A DNA stretch of 14,264 nt from an uncultured Oscillospiraceae bacterium (GCA_934511165.1 CAKSWA010000047.1:1-14264), one strand, 5' to 3'. Numbered from the stretch's first letter, positions 6,645 to 13,445 are shown. Notes: generated by a model not told the origin, from the letters alone. Translations and numbers: made by a program.

Positions 6645-8126
6645 TTACTTTGCCTCGGCGCAGCGCTTTTCGAGCTCGGCGCACACCTCGGCGTATTTGT
6701 CCTCATCGAGAATGTAATGCTTTTTATAGAGCACATAGCTTGCGTACATGAGCACGAACGGCAGCACCGTCATGCACAGCAGCAGCCCGCGGGACTGGCC
6801 CGGCTGGACGGAGGAGACGATCGTATCGATCTGCGCGAGCTTGTCGGCTTCGGCGATCTCGCCGAGCGAGGCCGCGCGCTCAAGAGCGGAGATCTGGTTG
6901 GTGTAGCCTGTGACGCCGAAGATGAGATACGTCGCGGACGTGACCGCCACGACGATCGCGGAAGCGAGCTTTGTGAAGAACGGGCGGAGGGACGTGATGA
7001 TCGCCTCGTCGCGCTCGCCGCGGAGGTATTCGTTGTACTCCACGGTGTTGATGAGCGAGATCATCATAATGAGATAGAAGCCGTACTGACCGAGGTTTGC
7101 GACCATGTAGCCCGCGGTGAGGATCCAGAACTTCACCATGCCGCCGCTCATTGCGAGACCGGAGACGATCATAACGGCGTAGCCGATAACCGAGAGCAGC
7201 ATGAGCTTATCCATCATCTGCTTGCGGCGGAAGCGCTTGGCAAGCATGGGGTAGAAGATCATGAGAAGCGCCGTTGCGGCGAGGCCGACGGTGTTGAAGA
7301 GCGAGTAGAGCCCGCCCTCGTAGCCGAAGGCGAAATACACATACGTCGAGCCGAGGCCGCCCATGACGACGTCGTTTCCGATCTGCTGAAGAAGGAAAAC
7401 GAGCGAGATCCAGAGGATCTGCGGGTTGCCGGTGATGGTGTTCCAGATCTTTTTGAAGCTGACGGGCGGGACTTCCTTCGTATTGTAATCCCGCCGCTCG
7501 CGCACGCCGAAGATCGTCGCGCACAGGAAGAGCGGCGCCAAAATGCAGATCACAAGCGCAACGCGGCCATAGGCCGTTGCGGTGCTGCCGCCGAGTGTGC
7601 CGCTGCCGGTGGTGAGCATGGGGATGAGGATGGAGGCGATAACGCCGCCGATGCCGGCAAAGAGATTCGTCCGGGACGTGAGCGAGTTGCGCACGTGCGC
7701 ATCGGAGCTCAGCGCCGACACCATGCCCCAGTAGGAGATATCGTGCATCGTGTAGGTGATCGAATAGAGAAAATAGATCACGCCGAAAAACGCGATGAAG
7801 CTCCAGCCCTGCAGGTTCGTGTTGAACGCGAGATACACGACGATGGACGTGGAGAGAATGCCGATCACGAGCCAAGGCTTGAATTTGCCGTAGCGCGAGC
7901 GGGTACGCTCGATGATGTTGCCCATGATGGGGTCGTTGAGCGCATCGAACACACGTGCGCCGACCATGATCGCCGTCACCGCGCCGAGCTGCGCGGCGGT
8001 GAGATGGCGCGTAAACAGGATATAGGTGAAAATGAAGTTGGTGAACAGGTTATAGATCATATCCCGTCCGACCGTGCCGAGGGGGAACATCCAGAGATTG
8101 CGCTTATCCGAGGTCACGTTTTTCAT
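6645..8126 (-). CDS. GPH-family (MelB-like) sugar:cation symporter
   Basis: A 493-residue MFS-fold membrane protein with about 12 hydrophobic segments. It carries the GPH (glycoside-pentoside-hexuronide) signature: early R21-D22, then ARVFDALNDPIMGNI with D61 and D65 and TRSRYGKFKPW directly after. D61/D65 correspond to the cation-binding aspartates of MelB (Asp55/Asp59, as I recall). The family imports sugars or glycosides with Na+ or H+. The Shine-Dalgarno AGAGGAAAAGG stands just before the ATG, 35 bp after the SIS-domain gene. It is the only transporter in the operon, so it should bring in the sugar that the mutarotase, kinase and isomerase act on. A pentose fits the enzymes. Substrate specificity cannot be read from sequence. 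Confidence 0.9.
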   Translation of the reverse strand: MKNVTSDKRNLWMFPLGTVGRDMIYNLFTNFIFTYILFTRHLTAAQLGAVTAIMVGARVFDALNDPIMGNIIERTRSRYGKFKPWLVIGILSTSIVVYLAFNTNLQGWSFIAFFGVIYFLYSITYTMHDISYWGMVSALSSDAHVRNSLTSRTNLFAGIGGVIASILIPMLTTGSGTLGGSTATAYGRVALVICILAPLFLCATIFGVRERRDYNTKEVPPVSFKKIWNTITGNPQILWISLVFLLQQIGNDVVMGGLGSTYVYFAFGYEGGLYSLFNTVGLAATALLMIFYPMLAKRFRRKQMMDKLMLLSVIGYAVMIVSGLAMSGGMVKFWILTAGYMVANLGQYGFYLIMMISLINTVEYNEYLRGERDEAIITSLRPFFTKLASAIVVAVTSATYLIFGVTGYTNQISALERAASLGEIAEADKLAQIDTIVSSVQPGQSRGLLLCMTVLPFVLMYASYVLYKKHYILDEDKYAEVCAELEKRCAEAK

Positions 8127-8161
8127 GCCTTTTCCTCTTTCTCCCGCAGGGTGTGATCGAT

Positions 8162-8773
8162 TCAGCGCTCGTTATCGCGGATCTTGCCGAGCGCGCCGCC
8201 CGGATGGCGGCGGACATACTGCGCCGGGGTCTGCGCCACATCCGCCTGCAATATGGCGGAAAGCGCCTGCAAAACGAACATCTCCGCCAGAACGGAGTTG
8301 CGAGGCGCGCGGTTGAGCGGGCCGCCCTCTTCGTCCACGTGCGCAAGAAGCAGCGCGTCGCTCTCCTTTGCAAGCCAGCTTTCCGCGTTGCCGGTGATGC
8401 CGATGACGCGGCAGCTGTTGTTCTTCACGGCGAGCACCGTGGCTTTCAGCTCCACCGTCTCGCCGGAATTCGATATGGCGATGACAACGTCGCCCTCCTC
8501 CAGCTGGCCGCAGGAGCCGTGCACCGCCTCCGTGCCGTGGAGAAAGTAGGACGGCGTGCCGGTGGACGAGAGCAGCGAGGCGGCATACGCCGCCACATGG
8601 CCGGGCTTTCCGATGCCGGTCACATGGACGCGGTGCCCCGCGGCGCGGCATTCCTCAATGAGCGCGACGGCGCTTTCGTACATCTCCGGCGTCTGCTGCG
8701 CGAGAAACGCGCCGAATTCCTTCTCTGCCGACGCAACGAGATGCGTCAGCGCGGCTTTCCCTTCGTTTTTCAT
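8162..8773 (-). CDS. SIS-domain phosphosugar isomerase, KdsD-like (putative D-arabinose-5-phosphate isomerase)
   Basis: A 203-residue single SIS domain without the C-terminal CBS pair of full-length KdsD (about 320 residues). Motifs are GIGKPGH (53-59), EAVHGSCG with H85, SNSGET (101-106) and HPGGALGK (190-197). The residues I recall as active-site candidates in E. coli KdsD (K59, H88, E111, H193) align at a constant offset of 3: K56, H85, E108 and H190. This favours D-arabinose 5-phosphate/D-ribulose 5-phosphate isomerase over 6-phospho-3-hexuloisomerase. The ATG at 8773 is chosen over a longer frame to 8956 because it sits in an ATGA overlap with the kinase gene and has AGGAGG (8781-8788) 7 nt upstream. 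A Gram-positive cell without Kdo would need this activity for catabolism or signalling rather than LPS synthesis. Confidence 0.8.
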   Translation of the reverse strand: MKNEGKAALTHLVASAEKEFGAFLAQQTPEMYESAVALIEECRAAGHRVHVTGIGKPGHVAAYAASLLSSTGTPSYFLHGTEAVHGSCGQLEEGDVVIAISNSGETVELKATVLAVKNNSCRVIGITGNAESWLAKESDALLLAHVDEEGGPLNRAPRNSVLAEMFVLQALSAILQADVAQTPAQYVRRHPGGALGKIRDNER

Positions 8774-9780
8774 GCTTTTTCCTCCTCCAGACGTGCCAGA
8801 AGGTCGTAATCCATGTCCTCGTATCCGCGCTCGCGCAGCAGCGCCGTTACCTCCGCAAGCGTCGGGAGGCTGGGGATCGCGCCGTGGCGCGAAACGGTGA
8901 TCGCTGCGGCGTGGCTTGCAAACGCCAGCGCCTGGCGCGGCGGAAGCCCCGCGCACCAGAGCGTGCTGAACGCGGCCACAAACGAGTCGCCCGCCGCCGT
9001 GGTGTCGGCCACGACGGGCATTTTCACGCTCTCGACCCGCGCGACGCCCTTGTCATTCACGGCAACGGAGCCGTTGCCGCCGAGCGTCACGATGAGGTTT
9101 TCCACGCCCTTTTCGCGGAAAATTTCCGCAACGGCGCGCAGGTCGTCCTCGTTCGCGCCGTTCTCGTTCACGCGGATGGGGTGGCCCGCCATGGCGGCGG
9201 CCTCGTGCTCGTTCGGGGAGAAAAATGTGGCGCAGCGGAAAAGCTCCGGCGAAACGGGTGCAGCGGGGGCGGGGTTCACCATGACCGGCACGCCGGCCTC
9301 GTGCGCCCAGCGCGCCACGGCCTCGTTGATGAACATCGGCAGCTCAAATTGCAGCATGACGAGATCGTAATTTTTTACTTCGTCACGGATCCACGAAATT
9401 TCCTCCACGGTGATGGCGTGGTTCGCGCCGGGGCAGACGACGATGCGGTTGTGCGCGCCGGTTTCCGTGATCTCCAGCGTGATGGCGGAAACACCCGTCG
9501 GGTGCGTCGGATCGACCACAACGCGCGACACATCCACGCCGGAGGCGGCGGCCGCCGCGACGGTCTCACGGCCGTAAGCGTCGTTGCCGACACGGCCGAC
9601 CATCGTGACATCCGCGCCGAGACGCGCGCACTGCACCGCCTGGTTCGCGCCCTTTCCGCCCGGCGCTGTGCGGAAATCGAGACCGATCACGGTCTCGCCG
9701 GAGTTCGGCGCCTTTTTCGTGGAGGCGATGAGATCCATAACAAAGATACCAACAACAAGAATGCGGGGCTTTCGGTTCAT
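8770..9780 (-). CDS. rbsK: Ribokinase-like PfkB-family sugar kinase
   Basis: A 336-residue cytoplasmic kinase. D16 matches the substrate-binding Asp of ribokinase; PGGKGANQA (40-48) is the first PfkB signature; SPNEHE (188-193) is the NxxE magnesium region; DTTAAGDSF (259-267) holds the catalytic base D265 and is written as in E. coli RbsK rather than DTGAGD. These point to phosphorylation of a pentose at O5, giving for example ribose 5-phosphate. The Shine-Dalgarno AAGGAAG (9788-9794) precedes the ATG, 45 bp after the fucU stop. Its stop overlaps the next start by 4 bp. Because a D-arabinose-5-phosphate-isomerase-like gene is coupled to it, the true substrate may be D-arabinose (furanose form) rather than ribose. 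Family assignment is firm; the symbol reflects similarity only. Confidence 0.88.
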   Translation of the reverse strand: MNRKPRILVVGIFVMDLIASTKKAPNSGETVIGLDFRTAPGGKGANQAVQCARLGADVTMVGRVGNDAYGRETVAAAAASGVDVSRVVVDPTHPTGVSAITLEITETGAHNRIVVCPGANHAITVEEISWIRDEVKNYDLVMLQFELPMFINEAVARWAHEAGVPVMVNPAPAAPVSPELFRCATFFSPNEHEAAAMAGHPIRVNENGANEDDLRAVAEIFREKGVENLIVTLGGNGSVAVNDKGVARVESVKMPVVADTTAAGDSFVAAFSTLWCAGLPPRQALAFASHAAAITVSRHGAIPSLPTLAEVTALLRERGYEDMDYDLLARLEEEKA

Positions 9781-9825
9781 AGCGATACTTCCTTTGTTTT
9801 ATTTTTTCCGATAATCGACGCTTAC

Positions 9826-10275
9826 TTAGCGCTTGACGACGCCCTTTTGCAGAAGGATGTTGGCATAGAGAGCTGTTTCGCCGGTCTGCACGATGTAGCA
9901 GGCTTTTTCCGCCTTTTCGTAAAAGGCGAAGCGCTCCACATACCCCGTGCATGCCGCGCCGCGCGCGTCGTATTTTTCAATGATCTTTTCATACTCGTCC
10001 AGAACGGGCAGTTCAAGATCGCGGTCGCATTCAGACTTTGCCATATAGAGCACCGGGGTTTCCACATGGGTATCGAGCGGCATAAACTGCAAAATGGCGT
10101 CGAGCAGTTCCGGGATGCCGTGGCCGTCGGCGCGGATGACCTTCGCCGTGCCGCGGCGGCTCACCCCGTCTGAGGGGAAGTTGCCGTCGGCGAGCACGAT
10201 CGTATCGCCGTGCCCCATGGCGTAGATCGCCGCGAGAAGCTCCGGAGAAAATAGCGGGGAAATATGGTTGAGCAT
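9826..10275 (-). CDS. fucU: RbsD/FucU-family sugar mutarotase (FucU type)
   Basis: A 149-residue enzyme that interconverts anomers and, in this family, pyranose and furanose forms of fucose or ribose. MLNHISPLFSPELL, MGHGDTIVLADGNFP (H22, D24, D30), VIRADGHGIPELLDAI, ERFAFYEKAEKA (114-125) and ETALYANILLQKG (133-145) follow the FucU pattern more closely than RbsD. It is the first gene of the operon: promoter at 10341-10369, and AAGGAGG (10285-10291) 9 nt before the ATG. L-fucose and D-arabinose share the configuration of carbons 2 to 4, so a FucU-type mutarotase could supply D-arabinofuranose with a free O5 to the downstream kinase. That link is inference. No fucose isomerase, fuculokinase or aldolase is present. 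Confidence 0.87.
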   Translation of the reverse strand: MLNHISPLFSPELLAAIYAMGHGDTIVLADGNFPSDGVSRRGTAKVIRADGHGIPELLDAILQFMPLDTHVETPVLYMAKSECDRDLELPVLDEYEKIIEKYDARGAACTGYVERFAFYEKAEKACYIVQTGETALYANILLQKGVVKR

Positions 10276-10340
10276 GGGATGTTTCCTCCTTTTCTGTTTT
10301 CCGGGACAGAGAACAAAATCGCTGTATTTTTCTGCATAAT

Positions 10341-10369
10341 ATCATACCGCTTTTTCCCTGCATCCGCAA
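10341..10369 (-). promoter_or_regulatory. Sigma-70-type promoter of the fucU-kinase-SIS-symporter-DUF1847 operon
   Basis: On the minus strand, TTGCGG (-35, 10364-10369) is followed by a 17-bp spacer and TATGAT (-10, 10341-10346). A start point near 10334 gives a leader of about 59 nt to the fucU ATG. No clear operator palindrome was seen beside it. Confidence 0.6.
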
Positions 10370-10425
10370 GGGTTTTCCCCGTTTCCCGTCCGGCAAATAC
10401 ACAACGCGGCACGGCATGGATAAAA

Positions 10426-10454
10426 ATGTCCTCCCGGAGTCTCCGGGAGGACAT
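10426..10454 (-). terminator. Rho-independent terminator of the CrtI-like/FNR operon
   Basis: A perfect 14-bp inverted repeat, ATGTCCTCCCGGAG (10426-10439) and CTCCGGGAGGACAT (10441-10454); the innermost pairs must open to form a loop. On the minus strand it runs into a TTTTTAT tract. It starts 20 bp after the stop of the reductase gene and lies just upstream of the fucU promoter, separating the two minus-strand operons. Confidence 0.88.
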
Positions 10455-10474
10455 GTTCTGCTTTTCTATCCGGC

Positions 10475-11686
10475 TCACCGGAGCGTGCCGTTCGGCACGT
10501 CCAGCACGAGATCGGACATGGCGAAGCTGGCGCAGGGGTGGATGTACCCGAACTCGATGTCCGCGCGGCGGCGGCCGTCGGTGCGCGCAGGGACGTATAC
10601 GCTGCCGGAGAGCAGGCGTGAGCGGCACCAGCCGCACTCGCCGCTGCGGCAGCGCTCCGGCACGCAGATTCCGGCGCGCTCGGCCGCGACGAGCACCGGC
10701 TCATCGGCGGAGACGGGAATTTCGTATTCCCTGCCGCACTGGATGAGCTTCAGTTTAAACGTCCTGCCGCGGATACCGGCGGGATAGTCCGGCTGATCCC
10801 ACGGATTCTTGATCGCGCCGAAAAGCTCCCGGCGCACATGCTTCCGGCGCAGGCCGAGCGGCTCGATCTGTGTATCGAGATAGTTGTACATGCCCTGCGG
10901 GCCGCACATAAAGATGCTGTACTCCTCGCCGCCGTACTTTTGAATGAGCTCTGCGGTGATGAAGCCGTGCTCATAGCCCGGCTTTTCCTCGTCGGAGAGA
11001 ACGTGGACGACATGTACCTTGCTGCACGCCGCGGCGACTTCCTCAAGCTCCTTTTTATAGACGATGCCCGCTTCGGTGCGCGAGCCGTAAAGTATGGTGA
11101 GATCAAAATCCTCCAGACCGTCGCGCAGGGCATACGCCATGGCCATGAACGGCGTGATGCCGACGCCGCCGGCGAGCGCCACGACTTTTTTCGCATCGCG
11201 CAGGCGCTCGTAATAGAGCTGTCCCTGCGGGCCGGAGATCGTGAGCTTCTGCCCGACCTGCCAGGTGTCCTGCACCCAGGGGGAAACAAACCCGTTCGGA
11301 TCGCGCCGCACGGCGATATTATATTCGCCGCGCTTCGCCCATGCGGGGCTGCCGCTGAGCGAGTAAGCGCGCGTCGTGACCGTTTCGCCGATGTGCGCCG
11401 TCACGCTTACGTACTGCCCGGCACGAAACGGCGCGAGCGGTGCGCCGTCCTCGGACCGGAGCACGATGGTTTTCACGTCCGGGCCGTTCTGCCGGATCTC
11501 CGCGACAACGACGTGCTGCGCTTCCGGATGGCGGATTTTCGCCTTTTCGTTCGTTGTGAGCGTTTTGGGCAGAGGCGTTGCCGGGGCCGCCTGGATTGCC
11601 GCCTCGCGGACCTTGGGCATGTTCTTGAACCGGAGCATGTCGAGCGCCCCGATCAGCTTTACTTTATAGTTGCAGTTTGCCGCCAT
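10475..11686 (-). CDS. FNR-type FAD/NAD(P)H reductase with C-terminal [2Fe-2S] ferredoxin domain
   Basis: A 403-residue electron-transfer protein. Residues 1 to about 50 are an N-terminal extension. Residues ~55-155 are the FAD-binding barrel with RAYS (106-109). Residues ~165-290 are the NAD(P)-binding domain with GGVGITP (173-179) and CGPQGMYNY (261-269). Residues ~308-400 are a plant-type ferredoxin with C346-x4-C351-x2-C354 and C385. This order is as in phthalate dioxygenase reductase or Hcr. A longer frame reaches 11926, but the ATG at 11686 is chosen because AGAGGAGG (11697-11704) lies 10 nt upstream and only 5 nt separate it from the upstream stop. Coupling to the CrtI-like gene suggests it delivers NAD(P)H electrons to that flavoprotein. 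No oxygenase component is present, which fits an anaerobic reduction. Confidence 0.9.
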   Translation of the reverse strand: MAANCNYKVKLIGALDMLRFKNMPKVREAAIQAAPATPLPKTLTTNEKAKIRHPEAQHVVVAEIRQNGPDVKTIVLRSEDGAPLAPFRAGQYVSVTAHIGETVTTRAYSLSGSPAWAKRGEYNIAVRRDPNGFVSPWVQDTWQVGQKLTISGPQGQLYYERLRDAKKVVALAGGVGITPFMAMAYALRDGLEDFDLTILYGSRTEAGIVYKKELEEVAAACSKVHVVHVLSDEEKPGYEHGFITAELIQKYGGEEYSIFMCGPQGMYNYLDTQIEPLGLRRKHVRRELFGAIKNPWDQPDYPAGIRGRTFKLKLIQCGREYEIPVSADEPVLVAAERAGICVPERCRSGECGWCRSRLLSGSVYVPARTDGRRRADIEFGYIHPCASFAMSDLVLDVPNGTLR

Positions 11687-11691
11687 GTCAC

Positions 11692-13227
11692 TCAAGCCTC
11701 CTCTGCTTTCATTTCGGCAAGGGTCTTTTTCGCAAGCGTGTCGCCGCTGAAGATCGCGGAGTTGTAGCCGTCGCCGCGGATGGACGCCGCGCCGACAAAT
11801 TTCAGCCCTTTGACCGGGAACTCGGTGCCCATCATCATCATGCGCGGCATCATGTTGTCCCAGTCCTTCAGCTCGAATCCGTAGGCGGAGCCCTCCGGCG
11901 TATTCACATAGTTGCACATCGTCCACGGCGTCGCGATCTCGATCTCCTCGATATACGGCGTGATGGTGATGCCGGTGCGCTCTTCAAAAAGCCCGATGAG
12001 CTTTTCGGCAAAGTCGGTCTTGGTTTTTACGTAGTCGTCCTGCTCCACGTCCGCCCAGGCGTCGGCCATGAACGTGCTCGTGAGCGACAGCACGCACGTC
12101 CCCTCCGGCGAGAACGCCGGGTTCACAACGTTGTAGCAGACCATGACCTGGTTGCAGTTGGTCTCCATGCGCTTGCCGGTCTCATATTCCCTGGCGCTGT
12201 TCGCCGAGGTCGGAAGGAAGATCGTATAGTCGTGAATGCCGATCTCCTCCGCCGATTTATCCAGCCCGAGGTACACTACAAACATGCGCGCCGAATACGT
12301 GCGGGCGTTGCCGAGCTTTACCATGCGCTCGGGCACGACCTCTGGGGGACACATCGTAGCGTAGACCATGTTTTGGTTCATGTTGCAGAGGATGTGGCGT
12401 GTTTCCACCTCGCCGCATGTCGTTTTCACGCCGCGGACGGCCTTATTATCGTCAAAGAGGATTTCCGTGGCGGTGCAGTTCATCCAGACCTCGCCGCCCA
12501 TCTTCCGGAAGCATTCGAGAAGACCGGTCGTCAGCTCGTTGCTCGTCTTGTCCGGGATCCAGGCGCCGAGGTTCACGTACAGCCAGAGCATGTTCACGTA
12601 TTGCAGGAAGGAAAGGTGATCCATGTCCACGCCGAGATAGCCCCAGTAGGTGCCCATGATGTCCTGTGCGAGCTTCGGCATTTTCATCGCCCGGAATACC
12701 TCGTTCACCGTGTAGCTGCCGAGACGCAGGAAGTTGGGGAAGTGCTCCTGCATGTACTTCGGGTCGGTTTTTCCCGCAACGCTGAGCGAATAGTCGCCCG
12801 CCTCGTGGAACTCGGTGCCAAGGTCAAAAAGATCCTGAATCGATTTGCGGCAGCCGGGGACGAGCCGCTCCATTTCGTTGACAAATTCCTTCACGGTGCA
12901 GGGGAGCGTCGCGTCGATGTGCGTCTTGCCGTCGGACGCGGTGGTAATGACGCGGAAGTTGTCCGGCACCATGTGCCAGGGAATATCCAGCCCATACTCC
13001 TCGCACGTTTTGCGGCAGCCGCCGGGATTTTCCCTGCTGCCCCATTCGCAGATTTCGTGCAGCGCGGTCTCAAACTCAAAGCGCCCCCGGCGGAAGCTCG
13101 AAGCGCAGCCGCCCGGAAGGTTGTGCCGCTCGACAAGAAGCGTCTTTTTGCCGCCCTTCGCCATCCGGCAGGCCGCTGCGAGACCGCCGTTGCCCGCGCC
13201 GATGACTACGGCATCGTATTTTTGCAT
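11692..13227 (-). CDS. Phytoene desaturase/retinol saturase-like FAD oxidoreductase (CrtI superfamily)
   Basis: A 511-residue flavoprotein. The FAD Rossmann motif GAGNGG is at 10-15 with E33 ending strand 2, followed by LPGGCASSFRRG, the conserved post-Rossmann segment of CrtI/CrtISO/RetSat proteins. The C-terminal FAD-contact motif GAASIRGDGYNSAIFSG is at about 479-495. The length equals that of the family. Members desaturate, isomerise or saturate polyene or enone bonds. No carotenoid biosynthesis gene (crtB, crtE, crtM) is nearby, so pigment synthesis is unlikely. The adjacent FNR-ferredoxin reductase suggests the enzyme runs reductively on an imported or dietary unsaturated compound. The Shine-Dalgarno AAAGGAGG (13236-13243) is 8 nt before the ATG. 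It is the first gene of its operon and divergent from a GntR regulator with matching operators. Confidence 0.85.
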   Translation of the reverse strand: MQKYDAVVIGAGNGGLAAACRMAKGGKKTLLVERHNLPGGCASSFRRGRFEFETALHEICEWGSRENPGGCRKTCEEYGLDIPWHMVPDNFRVITTASDGKTHIDATLPCTVKEFVNEMERLVPGCRKSIQDLFDLGTEFHEAGDYSLSVAGKTDPKYMQEHFPNFLRLGSYTVNEVFRAMKMPKLAQDIMGTYWGYLGVDMDHLSFLQYVNMLWLYVNLGAWIPDKTSNELTTGLLECFRKMGGEVWMNCTATEILFDDNKAVRGVKTTCGEVETRHILCNMNQNMVYATMCPPEVVPERMVKLGNARTYSARMFVVYLGLDKSAEEIGIHDYTIFLPTSANSAREYETGKRMETNCNQVMVCYNVVNPAFSPEGTCVLSLTSTFMADAWADVEQDDYVKTKTDFAEKLIGLFEERTGITITPYIEEIEIATPWTMCNYVNTPEGSAYGFELKDWDNMMPRMMMMGTEFPVKGLKFVGAASIRGDGYNSAIFSGDTLAKKTLAEMKAEEA

Positions 13228-13265
13228 GGTCTTGTCCTCCTTTAATGTTTTCGCGCTTGCCTCTT

Positions 13266-13280
13266 CGTGGTATTACCACG
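13266..13280. promoter_or_regulatory. Candidate GntR operator 1, in the leader of the CrtI-like operon
   Basis: CGTGGTATTACCACG is a perfect 15-bp palindrome with a central T. Its core TGGTATTACCA fits the TGGTnnnACCA pattern known for FadR-subfamily GntR proteins. It lies about 11 to 25 bases after the predicted start point of the minus-strand promoter, so a bound repressor would block elongation or promoter clearance. A near copy is at 13408-13422. Confidence 0.75.
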
Positions 13281-13296
13281 CAATTCTGCTTATAAG

Positions 13297-13324
13297 AATA
13301 TATACCGCGCCGCCTGTTCGTCAA
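13297..13324 (-). promoter_or_regulatory. Sigma-70-type promoter of the CrtI-like/FNR operon
   Basis: On the minus strand, TTGACG (-35, 13319-13324), a 16-bp spacer and TATATT (-10, 13297-13302). A start point near 13290 leaves a leader of about 63 nt that contains operator 1 and the ribosome binding site. Confidence 0.65.
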
Positions 13325-13344
13325 GCGCCGCCAGGCGATTTCAT

Positions 13345-13361
13345 CGGTTTATCAAAAACCG
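13345..13361. promoter_or_regulatory. Inverted repeat between the divergent -35 boxes
   Basis: CGGTTT (13345-13350) and AAACCG (13356-13361) form a perfect 6-bp inverted repeat with a 5-bp spacer, located between the two -35 elements. It differs from the two GntR-type palindromes. It might be a site for a second regulator acting on both promoters, or chance. Confidence 0.25.
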
Positions 13362-13365
13362 GCCG

Positions 13366-13394
13366 TTGACTTTTGCGTATATTGCGGGTAAACT
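13366..13394 (+). promoter_or_regulatory. Sigma-70-type promoter of the GntR regulator gene
   Basis: TTGACT (-35, 13366-13371), a 17-bp spacer and TAAACT (-10, 13389-13394). The predicted start point near 13401 is followed directly by operator 2, consistent with autorepression. A half-site-like TGTGGT lies at 13394-13399. Confidence 0.6.
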
Positions 13395-13407
13395 GTGGTT
13401 AAATAAA

Positions 13408-13422
13408 CGTGGTATTTCCACG
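13408..13422. promoter_or_regulatory. Candidate GntR operator 2, in the leader of the regulator gene
   Basis: CGTGGTATTTCCACG matches operator 1 at 14 of 15 positions; its outer arms CGTGG/CCACG are perfectly palindromic and extend to ACGTGG/CCACGT. It sits about 7 to 21 bases after the predicted start point of the regulator promoter, mirroring operator 1 on the other side of the intergenic region. Confidence 0.72.
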
Positions 13423-13445
13423 TGCATTTGCCGGAGGAACGACCT

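Noticed and set aside
6459..8156. 565-residue open frame on the plus strand
   Set aside because: Antisense to the symporter gene; the translation is full of His, Asp, Glu and Arg and has no membrane or domain pattern.
8162..8773. 6-phospho-3-hexuloisomerase as the SIS function
   Set aside because: The HPGGALGK ending and the KdsD-like catalytic residues fit D-arabinose-5-phosphate isomerase better, and no hexulose-phosphate synthase or epimerase partner is present. Kept only as an alternative.
8774..8956. N-terminal extension of the SIS protein
   Set aside because: The extra 61 residues would be read out of the kinase gene in another frame, are Arg/Gly/Pro-rich without SIS similarity, and the ATG at 8773 has an ideal ribosome binding site.
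10290..10313. Imperfect inverted repeat TCTGT...ACAGA in the fucU leader as an operator
   Set aside because: Only 5 bp per arm match exactly and an 8-bp spacer separates them; too weak to call a regulator site.
11687..11926. N-terminal extension of the FNR-ferredoxin reductase to 11926
   Set aside because: It overlaps the C-terminal coding part of the CrtI-like gene, where the frame is clearly used by that gene, and a good Shine-Dalgarno precedes the ATG at 11686.
11692..13227. Carotenoid biosynthesis role for the CrtI-like gene
   Set aside because: No phytoene synthase, prenyl transferase or other pigment gene is in the window, and the partner is a reductase rather than an oxidant-recycling system.
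11677..13245. 522-residue open frame on the plus strand
   Set aside because: Mirror of the CrtI-like gene, which has a proper Shine-Dalgarno, FAD motifs and a mapped promoter.
13266..13422. DNA looping between the twin operators
   Set aside because: The centres are 142 bp apart, about 13.5 helical turns, which places the sites on opposite faces. Nothing in the sequence supports a loop.
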